Shown piece after piece: positions 39,940-48,700 of a DNA stretch of 64,000 nucleotides; positions within the stretch are counted from its first letter, which is position 1, and the number at the start of each line of letters is the position of its first letter. The notes under the pieces were generated by a model, which worked only from the letters and a program-made list of their open reading frames with translations, ran no database searches and was not told where the DNA came from. The translations under genes were made by a program, and so were the position numbers. Source of the DNA: Chloroflexota bacterium (GTDB taxonomy: Bacteria > Chloroflexota > Anaerolineae > UBA4142); contig JACQYF010000082.1 of assembly GCA_016208315.1 (NCBI GenBank), positions 1 through 64,000 on the forward strand, in the 5' to 3' direction.

Positions 39940-41253
39940 TTATCTAGGGCGTGGGGTTCTTGTCGGCGCCGGGGTCTTTGTTGGCGTTGGGGTTCTTGTC
40001 GGCGTCGGTTGCGTACTAGTCGCGCTTAACGATCTGTAGGCGTTGATGCGGCCTTTGGCCCAAGATTTGCCCGTGCCGGAAATAGCATCCGCATTGTTTT
40101 CAATCAGGTAGCGGACGCAGGTGTTGGTCGAACACTTGCCCGAGGCCCAAATGAGGCCGGCCAGTCCCGATACGTGCGCGGCCGCCATCGAGGTGCCGCT
40201 CATCGCGTCGTAGGTCGTTTTGTAAGCGCCGGTCGTATTCAGATAAACGGTGGTGTTCGGCATCGTCGAGAGGATGTTGACTCCCGGCGCGGCAACGTCC
40301 ACCCACGTGCCGGTGGTCGACGTGCTGGCTTTGGCGTCCTTCGAATCGGTCGCGGCCACCGCAATGCAGTTGGCGTAATAGGCCGGGTAGGTGAATTTGG
40401 TGTTGCCGTTGTTCCCGGCCGCGCACACCAGGACCGCGCCGTGGTTCCAGGCGTAAGTCACCGCGTTGGCGAGTGTCGTCGAGGCGGTGGTGCTGCCCAG
40501 ACTGATGTTAATCACCTTGGCGCCATTGTCCGCCGCCCACGTGATGCCGTCCGCCAGAGTCGAAATGCTGCCATAGCCGGTGTTGTGGAGGACCTTGACG
40601 GACCTCAGCGATACGCTCCAATCCATTCCGGCGACGCCTTCGCCGTTGTTGGTCAGCGCGCCGATCGTGCCGGCGAGATGCGTCCCGTGTCCATTGTCGT
40701 CCTCGGCGGCCGGGTTAGATGGAACGATAAAATTCTTTTGGCTGGTCATGGTCGGTAGGTCGGGATGGGAATTATCAATGCCCGTGTCCACCACGGCAAT
40801 CTTGACGGTGGCGGAACCCTTGTGAATGTCCCAACCCTGGTAGGCCTGAATCTTGGCCCACGACCACTGCATGATGCAGCCGGCTTTGGAAGAACTGTAG
40901 CACGTCGTGTTGTCATGGGGGTCGTTCGGGTCGGCAAAGACGGACACGACGCCGTTGGGTTCCGCGTAGATGACTTGGGGGTTGGTCCGCAGCGTAGCGG
41001 CCACGAGGTCTGCCGTGCCCGCGGGCACCATGAAAATCCAAACGCCGAGGCGCGTCTGGTGCGTGGCTTGCGCGCCGACACTGCGCGCGATGGCCGCGGC
41101 ATCGGCGCCGTTTACGAGACTGACCAAAACTTCGTCGGGAGCATTCGGTCCGCCGGAAGAGGATCCGGCTTCGACAGGGGCAGCGAACGATAGTGCCAGC
41201 AGCAAAAAGAGGACGACAAGTCCGATGTGGAGAGTGCGTTGGTTGAGTGTCAT
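39940..41253 (-). CDS. Secreted S8 (subtilisin-like) peptidase
   Basis: This 437-residue protease has a cleavable signal peptide (about residues 1-29, ending PVEAG), an inhibitor I9-like propeptide (about 40-108) and a compact catalytic domain. The triad is Asp156 (VVDTGIDNSHPDL), His189 (DNGHGTHLAG) and Ser355 (MSGTSMAAAHVSG), with oxyanion Asn in AAGNNGN. The C-terminus is a Thr/Pro-rich tail (TPTPTKTPAPTRTP). GGAGG lies eight bases before the ATG. The 360-nt leader contains a c-di-GMP-I riboswitch, so secretion of this protease should follow c-di-GMP level. The second subtilase gene follows in the same operon. Confidence 0.93.
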   Translation of the reverse strand: MTLNQRTLHIGLVVLFLLLALSFAAPVEAGSSSGGPNAPDEVLVSLVNGADAAAIARSVGAQATHQTRLGVWIFMVPAGTADLVAATLRTNPQVIYAEPNGVVSVFADPNDPHDNTTCYSSSKAGCIMQWSWAKIQAYQGWDIHKGSATVKIAVVDTGIDNSHPDLPTMTSQKNFIVPSNPAAEDDNGHGTHLAGTIGALTNNGEGVAGMDWSVSLRSVKVLHNTGYGSISTLADGITWAADNGAKVINISLGSTTASTTLANAVTYAWNHGAVLVCAAGNNGNTKFTYPAYYANCIAVAATDSKDAKASTSTTGTWVDVAAPGVNILSTMPNTTVYLNTTGAYKTTYDAMSGTSMAAAHVSGLAGLIWASGKCSTNTCVRYLIENNADAISGTGKSWAKGRINAYRSLSATSTQPTPTRTPTPTKTPAPTRTPRPR

Positions 41254-41342
41254 GGGATCCTCCTGCTCTGCGCTTCCGGCTTGGGATTAAGCGTGTGACC
41301 GGTGCGCTGTACAGCCGTACACGGGCGTGCCAATTGATTTGG

Positions 41343-41370
41343 CACTGTCATTGCGCCGGCAATGACAGTG
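41343..41370 (-). promoter_or_regulatory. Hairpin in the riboswitch expression platform
   Basis: CACTGTCATTGC and GCAATGACAGTG form a perfect 12-bp stem with a 4-nt loop, starting seven bases after the aptamer's last helix. No T-run follows, so it may act as a terminator-like or structural switch. A second stem, GTGCCAA/TTGGCAC, begins inside its 3' arm and would exclude it. Confidence 0.6.
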
Positions 41371-41374
41371 TCGA

Positions 41375-41462
41375 GTTCGGCAACCCGGCTATCCTGGCTA
41401 TTTAGCAGAGGACCCGTAGCTTTGCGCCCCCACCTCTCGATGGGTTTGCCCTTATCGCTCTG
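41375..41462 (-). ncRNA. c-di-GMP-I (GEMM-I) riboswitch
   Basis: On the minus strand the sequence contains the conserved aptamer elements in order: GATAAGGGCAAACC, the P1b hairpin CCATCGAGAGGTGG with a GNRA tetraloop (GAGA), GGGCGCAAAGCTACGGGTCC, the P2 loop region CTAAATAGCC, and GGATAGCCGGGTTGCCG. P2 closes by GCTA/TAGC and TCC/GGA. The GGG before CAAACC keeps the base that favours c-di-GMP over cGAMP in the Vc2 structure. The usually A base before CGCAAAGC is G here. It lies about 120 nt upstream of a subtilase gene. Fold and sequence match to the family are strong; the on/off direction is not predictable. Confidence 0.9.
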
Positions 41463-41614
41463 GACTGGGGAAATTCACGGGAATCTCCTGTGAAAGAGTT
41501 TACGGCAAATCGGGGAAAAAACAATCGGAACAGATATGAAACGGAGGACCAAAAAGTTCTGAATTTCGCGTCGGAAAAGTTACTATGCGCCAACCAGACT
41601 TAAAATCTAGGAGA
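41463..41614 (-). other. Upstream part of the subtilase leader and end of the regulator operon
   Basis: I see no gene here. On the minus strand CACAGGAGATTCCCGTG and the A/T-richer stretch TGTTCCGATTGTTTTTTCCC just after the regulator's stop could hold the end of the upstream transcript and the promoter of the riboswitch RNA. No consensus promoter is obvious. Confidence 0.4.
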
Positions 41615-42259
41615 CTAGGTCTGGACCAAGCGCATTTCCACCGCATAGCGCACCAAGCCGGCCGTATCGCCAATGTCCAACTCGTGCATCAATTGCTGGC
41701 GAAAGGTGTCGAAGGTTTTGACGCTGATGCCCAGCTTGGCGGCGATTTCCTTGCGCGTGTTGCCTTCGGCGATAAGTTGCAGAATCTCGCGCTGGCGCGG
41801 CGTCAAGCGCTCGAGCGCGCTGGCGACGCCGTCGCCCTGCCGCATATAGTCGGCGACGAGCTGCTTGGAGACGGCGGGGGTGAAATACTTGTCGCCGTTG
41901 GCGATGGCCTCCAGGGCCGCGCATAACTCGGTGGGGCTAGCACCCTTGAGCAGGTAACCCGCCGCGCCGACGCGCGCCGCGCGCCCGACGTATTCTTCGT
42001 TCGCATACATCGAGATCAGAATCACACGCACGTGGGGGAATTTCTTGACAATCCGGGCGGTCGCTTCCAGGCCGTTCAACTCCGGCATCGCAATGTCCAT
42101 CAACACGAGGTCGGGCTGATGCTCCTCTATGAGGCGCAGCGCCTCACGCCCGTCGCCAGCTTCGGCGACGACGCGGACCGTCCCTAACTTTTCCAACAGC
42201 GCGCGAAAGCCGGCGCGGAACAATTCGTGATCGTCGGCCAGGAGGATACGGAGAGTCAT
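41615..42259 (-). CDS. LuxR/NarL-family response regulator
   Basis: This 214-residue protein has a receiver domain (ILLADDHELFRAG, phospho-Asp in LVLMDIAMPEL, Lys in YLLKGAS) and a LuxR-type helix-turn-helix (LTPRQREILQLIAEGNTRKE, then LGISVKTFDTFRQQLMHEL). It should bind DNA when phosphorylated by the NarX-like kinase encoded directly upstream (gap 5 nt). AGGTGAT precedes the ATG. It is the last gene before the riboswitch-controlled proteases, which it may regulate. Confidence 0.93.
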   Translation of the reverse strand: MTLRILLADDHELFRAGFRALLEKLGTVRVVAEAGDGREALRLIEEHQPDLVLMDIAMPELNGLEATARIVKKFPHVRVILISMYANEEYVGRAARVGAAGYLLKGASPTELCAALEAIANGDKYFTPAVSKQLVADYMRQGDGVASALERLTPRQREILQLIAEGNTRKEIAAKLGISVKTFDTFRQQLMHELDIGDTAGLVRYAVEMRLVQT

Positions 42260-42264
42260 CTGGA

Positions 42265-44409
42265 TCACCTCTTGGACTTGCGGCGCTCTAGGCGCATGCG
42301 GGCCGTCAGCGGAAAACTCGCGACGACCAGGGCGCCGCGTTCCGATTCCGATTGAATTTCGAGCCGGCCGCCCACCAACATCACCCGCTGCTGCATACTC
42401 AAAATGCCCAGTGAATGCCCTTCTAACGCGCGACTCATGGCCGCCGGGCCATCGAACCCCACGCCGTCGTCGCGGATCGTGAGCTGCAACACCTCCGGGC
42501 GGCGCTGCAAGGTGATGACGACGCGCCGGGCGCGCGCGTGGCGAATGATATTCGTGAGCGCTTCCTGGACCACGCGGAAACACGTCGTCTCCACGTCGAA
42601 AGGCAGACGCTTGCGGCCAATCCGAAAATCAAACTCGATCGCGAGGCCGGTGTGTTGGACGACGCGGTTCGCGTACGCCTTCAAGGCCGTGGGCAAGCCC
42701 ATGTCGTCCAACAACGAAGGGCGCAGCTCAAACGACAGGTCGCGCACTTGCTCGATGGCGGTATCAATTGAAAGCATCGTCTCTTCGAGTTGCGTGTCGC
42801 GGTCGGCCGGTTCAGAGCCGAGTTGCAGCCCTTGCAGGCGGAGCTTGACCAAAGTCAGCGTCTGGCCGATCTGATCGTGCAGCTCGCGCGCGACCTTTGC
42901 GCGTTCGTTCTCCTGAGCGTGGAGCAATTCGTTCGAGAGCGTCTGCAAGCGTTTCCGCCCCGTGCGCACTTGATCGAAGAGTTGCGCGCTGTGAATCAGC
43001 GCGGCGGCGTTGACCGCCAAAAGACTCAGCAGCCGCGCATCGTCGTCGGTAAAGCGGCGCGTTTGCAGACCGACTTCGCACACGCCCAACATGCCGATGA
43101 CCTCTTCGCCTGAAAGGAGCGGCACCTGGAGGATGCTGCGAACCGGCAGATCGCCAAACTCTTGGCAGCGCGGCGCCCAAATCGCATAATCGTCCACGAT
43201 GATCGGCTCACGATTGCGCGCGACCAGGCCCGCCAAGCCCGCGTCGGCCCGAATCCGCGCGCCGACTTTCAGCGGCAGCCCTTCGACGGCGGCGATTTGA
43301 AACGTCTGGCTCGTCGCATCGTAAAGATAGACCTGGCCGCAGGTCGCTTGGAGGAGAAAAGGCGCGCCTTTGACGATCGTGCGCAGCAGCGGCGCCAAGT
43401 CGGTCTGGCTCACGGCCGAACGCGTGATCTCGTACAACGCGGTAAATTCGTCCACGCGCCGTTGGAGTTGGCGTTCCACGCGTTCGCGCTCGTGCAGCTC
43501 ATTACCAACCGAGTGATAGAGGCGGGAATTCGAAAGCGCCAGCCCGGCCCGGTCGGCCAAGTCGTCGAGAAATTGCTGGTCTTGCGCATCGTAGGGAGAA
43601 CCGGCGACCTCGCGCGCCAGCCCGATCGTGCCAAAGACCTGGCCTTCGGCGCACATCGGCGCCAAGAGAAAGTTACGCGCCCCGGCGTGTTCCAAATCGG
43701 GCGCATAGTCCGGCGGGCGCTTGACCAAGTCTTCCGCCTCGGCGATGGAAATCAAGAGCGGCTCCTGAATCCGCGTGATCTCCGCGCTCGTCATGGCGCG
43801 GCCGTCGCTGCCGTTTAGTTGCAGCAGCGCGCGCAGCGAATTCGCCACCTCGGCGTTAGGATGGTCAATCGCCACCGGCTTGAGCCGGGTTTGGTCTTCG
43901 GAGAGAAGCGAGACCACGCAGGCATCCCCCACTTGTTCGGCGGCGCAGCGGGCGATGATTCCCAGAATCGTTTCGTAATCCAGCCGCGCGCCGGCCACCA
44001 TGCGCGACACGTCGGCGAGGGCGCGCATCCGGGCCGCCTTGCGCCCGACAAGTTCATTGGCGTATCGGCGCTGGCTAATATCTTCCAGACTGCCTTCGAG
44101 GTACTTGACCGAACCCTGCTCATCGTAAACCGCGCGCAGCGTCCCCGCCACCCAGAGTGTCTGCCCATCGGGAGCACGTACCGGCGCCTCAAAGTGAGGC
44201 ACGATGCCATTCCGGCTGATCTGGGCCCGGACCTCGCTGATCAAGTCCTGCTCAAGGTGCTGCGCGGCGTTGCCGGCCCGCAGCAGAGATTCGACATCGG
44301 CATAACCGACCAGCTTGGCGAGGGCCGCGTTGGCGTAAATCAGCTTGCCTTCCAGCGAGCTGCGGAAGATCGGAATCGGTAGTTGATCGAAAAGTTCGCA
44401 GCCATTCAT
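42265..44409 (-). CDS. PAS-GAF-GAF sensor histidine kinase (NarX type)
   Basis: This cytoplasmic kinase of about 714 residues has a PAS domain (about residues 5-125), two GAF domains (about 150-320 and 345-500) and a HisKA_3 dimerisation domain with the phospho-His in NERAKVARELHDQIGQTL. An HATPase domain follows (VVQEALTNIIRHARARRVVI, DDGVGFDG). The partner regulator gene follows by 5 nt. ATG 44409 comes one base after the stop of the PAS-EAL gene, so the three genes form one operon linking c-di-GMP degradation with two-component control. No membrane segment is visible. Confidence 0.92.
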   Translation of the reverse strand: MNGCELFDQLPIPIFRSSLEGKLIYANAALAKLVGYADVESLLRAGNAAQHLEQDLISEVRAQISRNGIVPHFEAPVRAPDGQTLWVAGTLRAVYDEQGSVKYLEGSLEDISQRRYANELVGRKAARMRALADVSRMVAGARLDYETILGIIARCAAEQVGDACVVSLLSEDQTRLKPVAIDHPNAEVANSLRALLQLNGSDGRAMTSAEITRIQEPLLISIAEAEDLVKRPPDYAPDLEHAGARNFLLAPMCAEGQVFGTIGLAREVAGSPYDAQDQQFLDDLADRAGLALSNSRLYHSVGNELHERERVERQLQRRVDEFTALYEITRSAVSQTDLAPLLRTIVKGAPFLLQATCGQVYLYDATSQTFQIAAVEGLPLKVGARIRADAGLAGLVARNREPIIVDDYAIWAPRCQEFGDLPVRSILQVPLLSGEEVIGMLGVCEVGLQTRRFTDDDARLLSLLAVNAAALIHSAQLFDQVRTGRKRLQTLSNELLHAQENERAKVARELHDQIGQTLTLVKLRLQGLQLGSEPADRDTQLEETMLSIDTAIEQVRDLSFELRPSLLDDMGLPTALKAYANRVVQHTGLAIEFDFRIGRKRLPFDVETTCFRVVQEALTNIIRHARARRVVITLQRRPEVLQLTIRDDGVGFDGPAAMSRALEGHSLGILSMQQRVMLVGGRLEIQSESERGALVVASFPLTARMRLERRKSKR

Positions 44410-44410
44410 A

Positions 44411-45727
44411 CTAGACGACCGGGGTCTCGCCACAGAGACGTTCCATTCCGGCCGGTTCCAAATAATCCCCGGGCCGGTCTTGAAGAAACATGGTGATCTC
44501 ATCCGCGGGCAGCGGACGACTGAACAAGAAACCCTGGATTTCGTCGCACGCGCGCGACCGGAGAAAGTCCAGTTGGCCGGCGGTTTCCACGCCCTCGGCA
44601 ATCACCCGCAGTTTGAGCGTGCGCGCCAGCTCGATCACGGCGGTCGTGATGACGGCACTGTCCCTATCTTCCGGGACATTGCGAATGAACGAATTGTCTA
44701 TTTTGAGAATCTTGACCGGATAGCGCCGCAAATTGCCCAAAGTCGCATAGCCGTTGCCGAAATCGTCAATCGAAAGTTGAACGCCCAGCGCGTGCAGCTC
44801 CGCCAGGGTCAGGGCGCTCTGTTCGTTTTCGATCATGGCGATACTCTCGGTGATTTCCAATTGCAGGGCGGACGGCGGCAATCCCGTTTCGTCCAAAATC
44901 TCCTGAATGCGTGCGGCAAGGCGGGGCATTTGAAATTGGCGGGGCGAAACATTCACGGCGACCTGCAGCTCGCGGAAGCCCGCGCGATGCCACGCTTTGA
45001 GTTGAGCGCACGCCGCGCGCAAAATCCAATCGCCTAACGGCACGATCAGGTTGCTCGCTTCGGCAAGCGGGATAAATTCGTCCGGGAGCAGCAAGCCGCG
45101 TTCCGGATGCTCCCAACGCGCCAGCGCTTCCACACTGGTGATGCGCCCCGTGGTCGCGCAAATGACCGGTTGATAATAGAGGACAAACTCTTGGCGTTCG
45201 AGGGCGCGGCACATCTCGGTTTCCAAACGCTCGCGGTCGAGCCGGAGCGTGAATGCGGCGCGACCGTGGGGCCGCGTTTCCAGCTCCGCGATGCGTTGGC
45301 GGAAGGCACCTTCGGCTTGTTTGCGCTCGGTGATTTCGCGCATCACGCGGAGCGTGCCGGAGGGCTGGCCGCGTTCATCTGTCAAAATATTCAAGGTGGA
45401 CTCCGCCCAAACCGTCGAGCCGTCTTTACGGCAGAGTTCCAGTTCGATCGTCCAGGATTGCAAGCCGATGTTAACCGAGGATGGGTTTTTGGTCAAATTC
45501 GCGGCCCGGTCAACCAGCGCGGCCAATCGGCGGGCCGACTCTGGCGTGACCATCTGGTCGAGCGACTGCACGCTGGCTTCCCCGACGGAATAGCCACGCC
45601 AGTGCGAGAGGGCCGGGCCGACATAGACGAATTGGAAATGCCCATTGCGCGTCCAGATACAGTCCGCTGGGCTATGCGCCAAGTGGCGAAAGAGTTGGGG
45701 ATGGATGGAATTCCCAGGTGAGTTCAT
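44411..45727 (-). CDS. PAS-EAL c-di-GMP phosphodiesterase
   Basis: This 438-residue protein has an N-terminal PAS domain (about residues 15-135, ending LRVMREITERKQAEG) and a complete EAL domain. All catalytic blocks are present: EALARWEHPERG, NVSPRQF, LQLEITES, SIDDFGNGYATL, LKIDNSFI, IAEGVETAGQ and QGFLFSRPL. It should hydrolyse c-di-GMP to pGpG. It is followed at once by the kinase gene. The c-di-GMP it removes would be sensed by the riboswitch of the downstream protease operon. Confidence 0.93.
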   Translation of the reverse strand: MNSPGNSIHPQLFRHLAHSPADCIWTRNGHFQFVYVGPALSHWRGYSVGEASVQSLDQMVTPESARRLAALVDRAANLTKNPSSVNIGLQSWTIELELCRKDGSTVWAESTLNILTDERGQPSGTLRVMREITERKQAEGAFRQRIAELETRPHGRAAFTLRLDRERLETEMCRALERQEFVLYYQPVICATTGRITSVEALARWEHPERGLLLPDEFIPLAEASNLIVPLGDWILRAACAQLKAWHRAGFRELQVAVNVSPRQFQMPRLAARIQEILDETGLPPSALQLEITESIAMIENEQSALTLAELHALGVQLSIDDFGNGYATLGNLRRYPVKILKIDNSFIRNVPEDRDSAVITTAVIELARTLKLRVIAEGVETAGQLDFLRSRACDEIQGFLFSRPLPADEITMFLQDRPGDYLEPAGMERLCGETPVV

Positions 45728-45766
45728 TCAACGCTTTCTATTGAGCACTCATTCGTCAAACATGGA

Positions 45767-48700
45767 CTAGGGCCTGCTGACGAACGGCAGAAATATGGGA
45801 CCGGGCGCGTTTGGCCGAGTGCTCGTGATTGGACCGTACGTCGTCCGTGCGCCATTCATGGCAATTTCCACGAGCCGGTATTGGACGGTTTGCCCCGCCA
45901 ATACCGACGTGTCCCTGACGGAATAGAGCGCCCCGCCGCCTATGCCGCGCGCCGGAATAAATGCGCCAAAGGTTAAATAGGTCTTGCCGTCCAATGCGCG
46001 CTCCAGTTGGAACCCGGACGTGTTCACTTCCACGAGCGTCTGCCATTCCAGCGTGATGCCTGTCGCGTCCGGTATGGCATCCAAGCGCGCAAGTGTAACC
46101 CCCGTAGGCGCACTCGGTCCGCCCCCGATTCCAAACGTCGAGAAAGAACTGACATTGGGTACTTGGACATAGACCCCGTTCGCATCGCTGCCGCCGGTCG
46201 CGCCGGTGCTTAAGCGTTGCCAGGTTGTGCCGGTACAGTGGTAGATGGCTAGATTGAAGGGAGCCGTCGTCGTATTACCATTTGCTTCATTTGGACTGCT
46301 AGCGGAAAAGTAGAGCCGCATGATATAAGGTCCAAAAGGACTGGACCCGGTTGGCGCAATTTCAAACGATTTGAAGACCGGTTGCCCGCCTAATGTGGTT
46401 GATCCACAAGTCGTAGGTTGCAGGTTAGATGTGACAGTCACTGCCGTATTTCCCAGATCGGTTCCTGCGCCGGTTTTGGTCAAAACAATCGCGTCGCGAT
46501 TCCGAGCATCTTTGAACGTAAAGGTGCTTGAAGAATTGATATTCTGCGTTGGGGTTTCGCGGCGCAGTTTGCCGGTCTGAGTGTAGGTGGTACAGCTCCC
46601 TCCTGTCGCCGCACTGATATAGTCATCCGTCGTGTCAACCGTAGTGTTGGCGCTGATCGTGAGATTGCAGAAAGTGAGTGTACCTGCCGTTGCCGATGAA
46701 CTCACCGTGGCGACACCATTCTTGGTAAAGTTCACGGTGCTGTAATCGGGCGTGAAGGTGCCGCCGCTGTAAGTCCAGTCGCCGGCGACGTTCAGCGTTG
46801 TTGTTCCAGTACTTGCGGAAGGCCTGAGCGTGCCACCATTGAGTAATACGTCTCCAGCAACATTGGCTATTGGATTGCCTGTCGTTCCTGCGAGGTTGAA
46901 TGTTCCGCCATTCATGATCAGGTTTCCGCCGACATTCAGCACCGGGCTGAGATTTTGCGTCAGGCGAATAGCGCCGCTACCTGTGGACGTAACCGTGAAA
47001 TTCCCATTGACTGTCGTCAGGTTTCCTGCGAAACTAATAGTTGCCGTTTGAACTGTGGAGTTCCAGGTAAAGTTGCCAAAGGCTTGGGGCAAGCCACCTG
47101 GCACCGTGGCCGTAATCCCTGTAACATTAACCGTTGACGCTACATTCCACGTCGCCGTCGGAATGGTCCCGCCATCTCTACCATGTTGGTAGACACTGCC
47201 TGCGCCAAAGGAAGCCGTGCCGGACATCGTAAATATCCCAGCATTGACGAGAGTACCATTCACAGTCAGGTCCGGCGCGCGACTGCCATTGCTGACGGTC
47301 AGCGTGCGACCACTGTTGATGGTCAGCGTGCCGCCGGCATCTATTTGCGCGCCGTTAACCGAGACATTATTCGTATCAGCCGTTAACGCGCCGCCACTTT
47401 CAATCTGAAGCAGTGAACCGGCATGCGAAAGTGTCAGGGCGCTTGCCGTTGTCATGCTGTGACCATTTTGAATTACAAAGTAGTCGGAATCGCTAAAGTT
47501 AGCCGGTTGACTGCCGCCACCGCCGCGAGCCGTATTCCAACTTGCCAAAAGTCCCGCGTCGAGTGAACCTTGTGAATAGTAGTACGTCCCGGAGGATCCA
47601 ATTGCAAAGGTCGAGCCAGTGGTAAAAGTCACATTTGCTTCTACGTACACACCATTTGCATCACTGCCGCCAGTGCCGGCATATTTTTCCCAACTAGTGC
47701 CATTGCAGTGATAGATCGCCAGGTTGTAGGGAGCAGTCACCGTATTCCCATTGGACTCATCCGGGTTGCTGGCGGTGAAATAGAGCCGCAGCGGATAAAT
47801 ACCGCCAGTGTTAGTCCCTACAATGTCGTACTGCCGCAATACGGGTGTGGTTGGGAAATTGTTAGCGCCGCAAGTCGAAGGCGGTTGCTGGTTCGACGTA
47901 ATCGTCACGGATGTGTTGCGGAGACTCGGGGTACCAATCCTGGGGCCCAGCACAACTGCATTGCGATTACGAGCATCCTTGAAAGTATATGATATGTCGT
48001 ACCCGGGATACAAGACGTCCTGGGTCGGAGCTTCGCGGCGCAGTTTGCCATTCTGAGTGAATTGGGTACAACTTCCACCGGTGGCGGCGCTGATAAAGTC
48101 ATCCGTCGGGTCCACCGTAGTGTTGCCGTTGATGGTGACATTGCAGAAAGAGAGTGTGCCTTCTGTCACACTGGGCAAATTTACAGTCACAACACCGTTC
48201 TTGGCAAAGACGACCGTGCCCGTGCCGGCGTTGAAGGTTCCGCTTGTCGTCCAGTTCCCATTCACCGTCAGCGTGGAACTATTCGCATTCCAGGTTCCGC
48301 TAGAGAGATCAAAATCGTTTACAGCCAACGTCGAACTATTCGCGTTCCAAGTTCCGCCAAAGAGACTCACATTACCGGCGGTCATGGTCCAACTGTTGGC
48401 ATTCCACGTGGCGCCAGAGTATAGCGACACATCATTGGCGATAATGTTGCCGACAACATTCACCGTGGCGTTCTTGGCGACCGACACACTCTCCGAAAAA
48501 GCCCCGGCATAGACTGTGACTGTCCCACCGGTGGCAACGTTGTTAAGCGCTTCGCCGATGGTCGCGTAACAAGGTGTATTACCGGCGCACACCAGGTCGT
48601 CATCGGCATAGGTATTCGTTATCCCCGGCGGCGTAACGTCCGCCGTGAATGCGCCGCGTCCATGTGTGCCGGCGATCAAGATGGTTGAGCCGGTGCTGTT

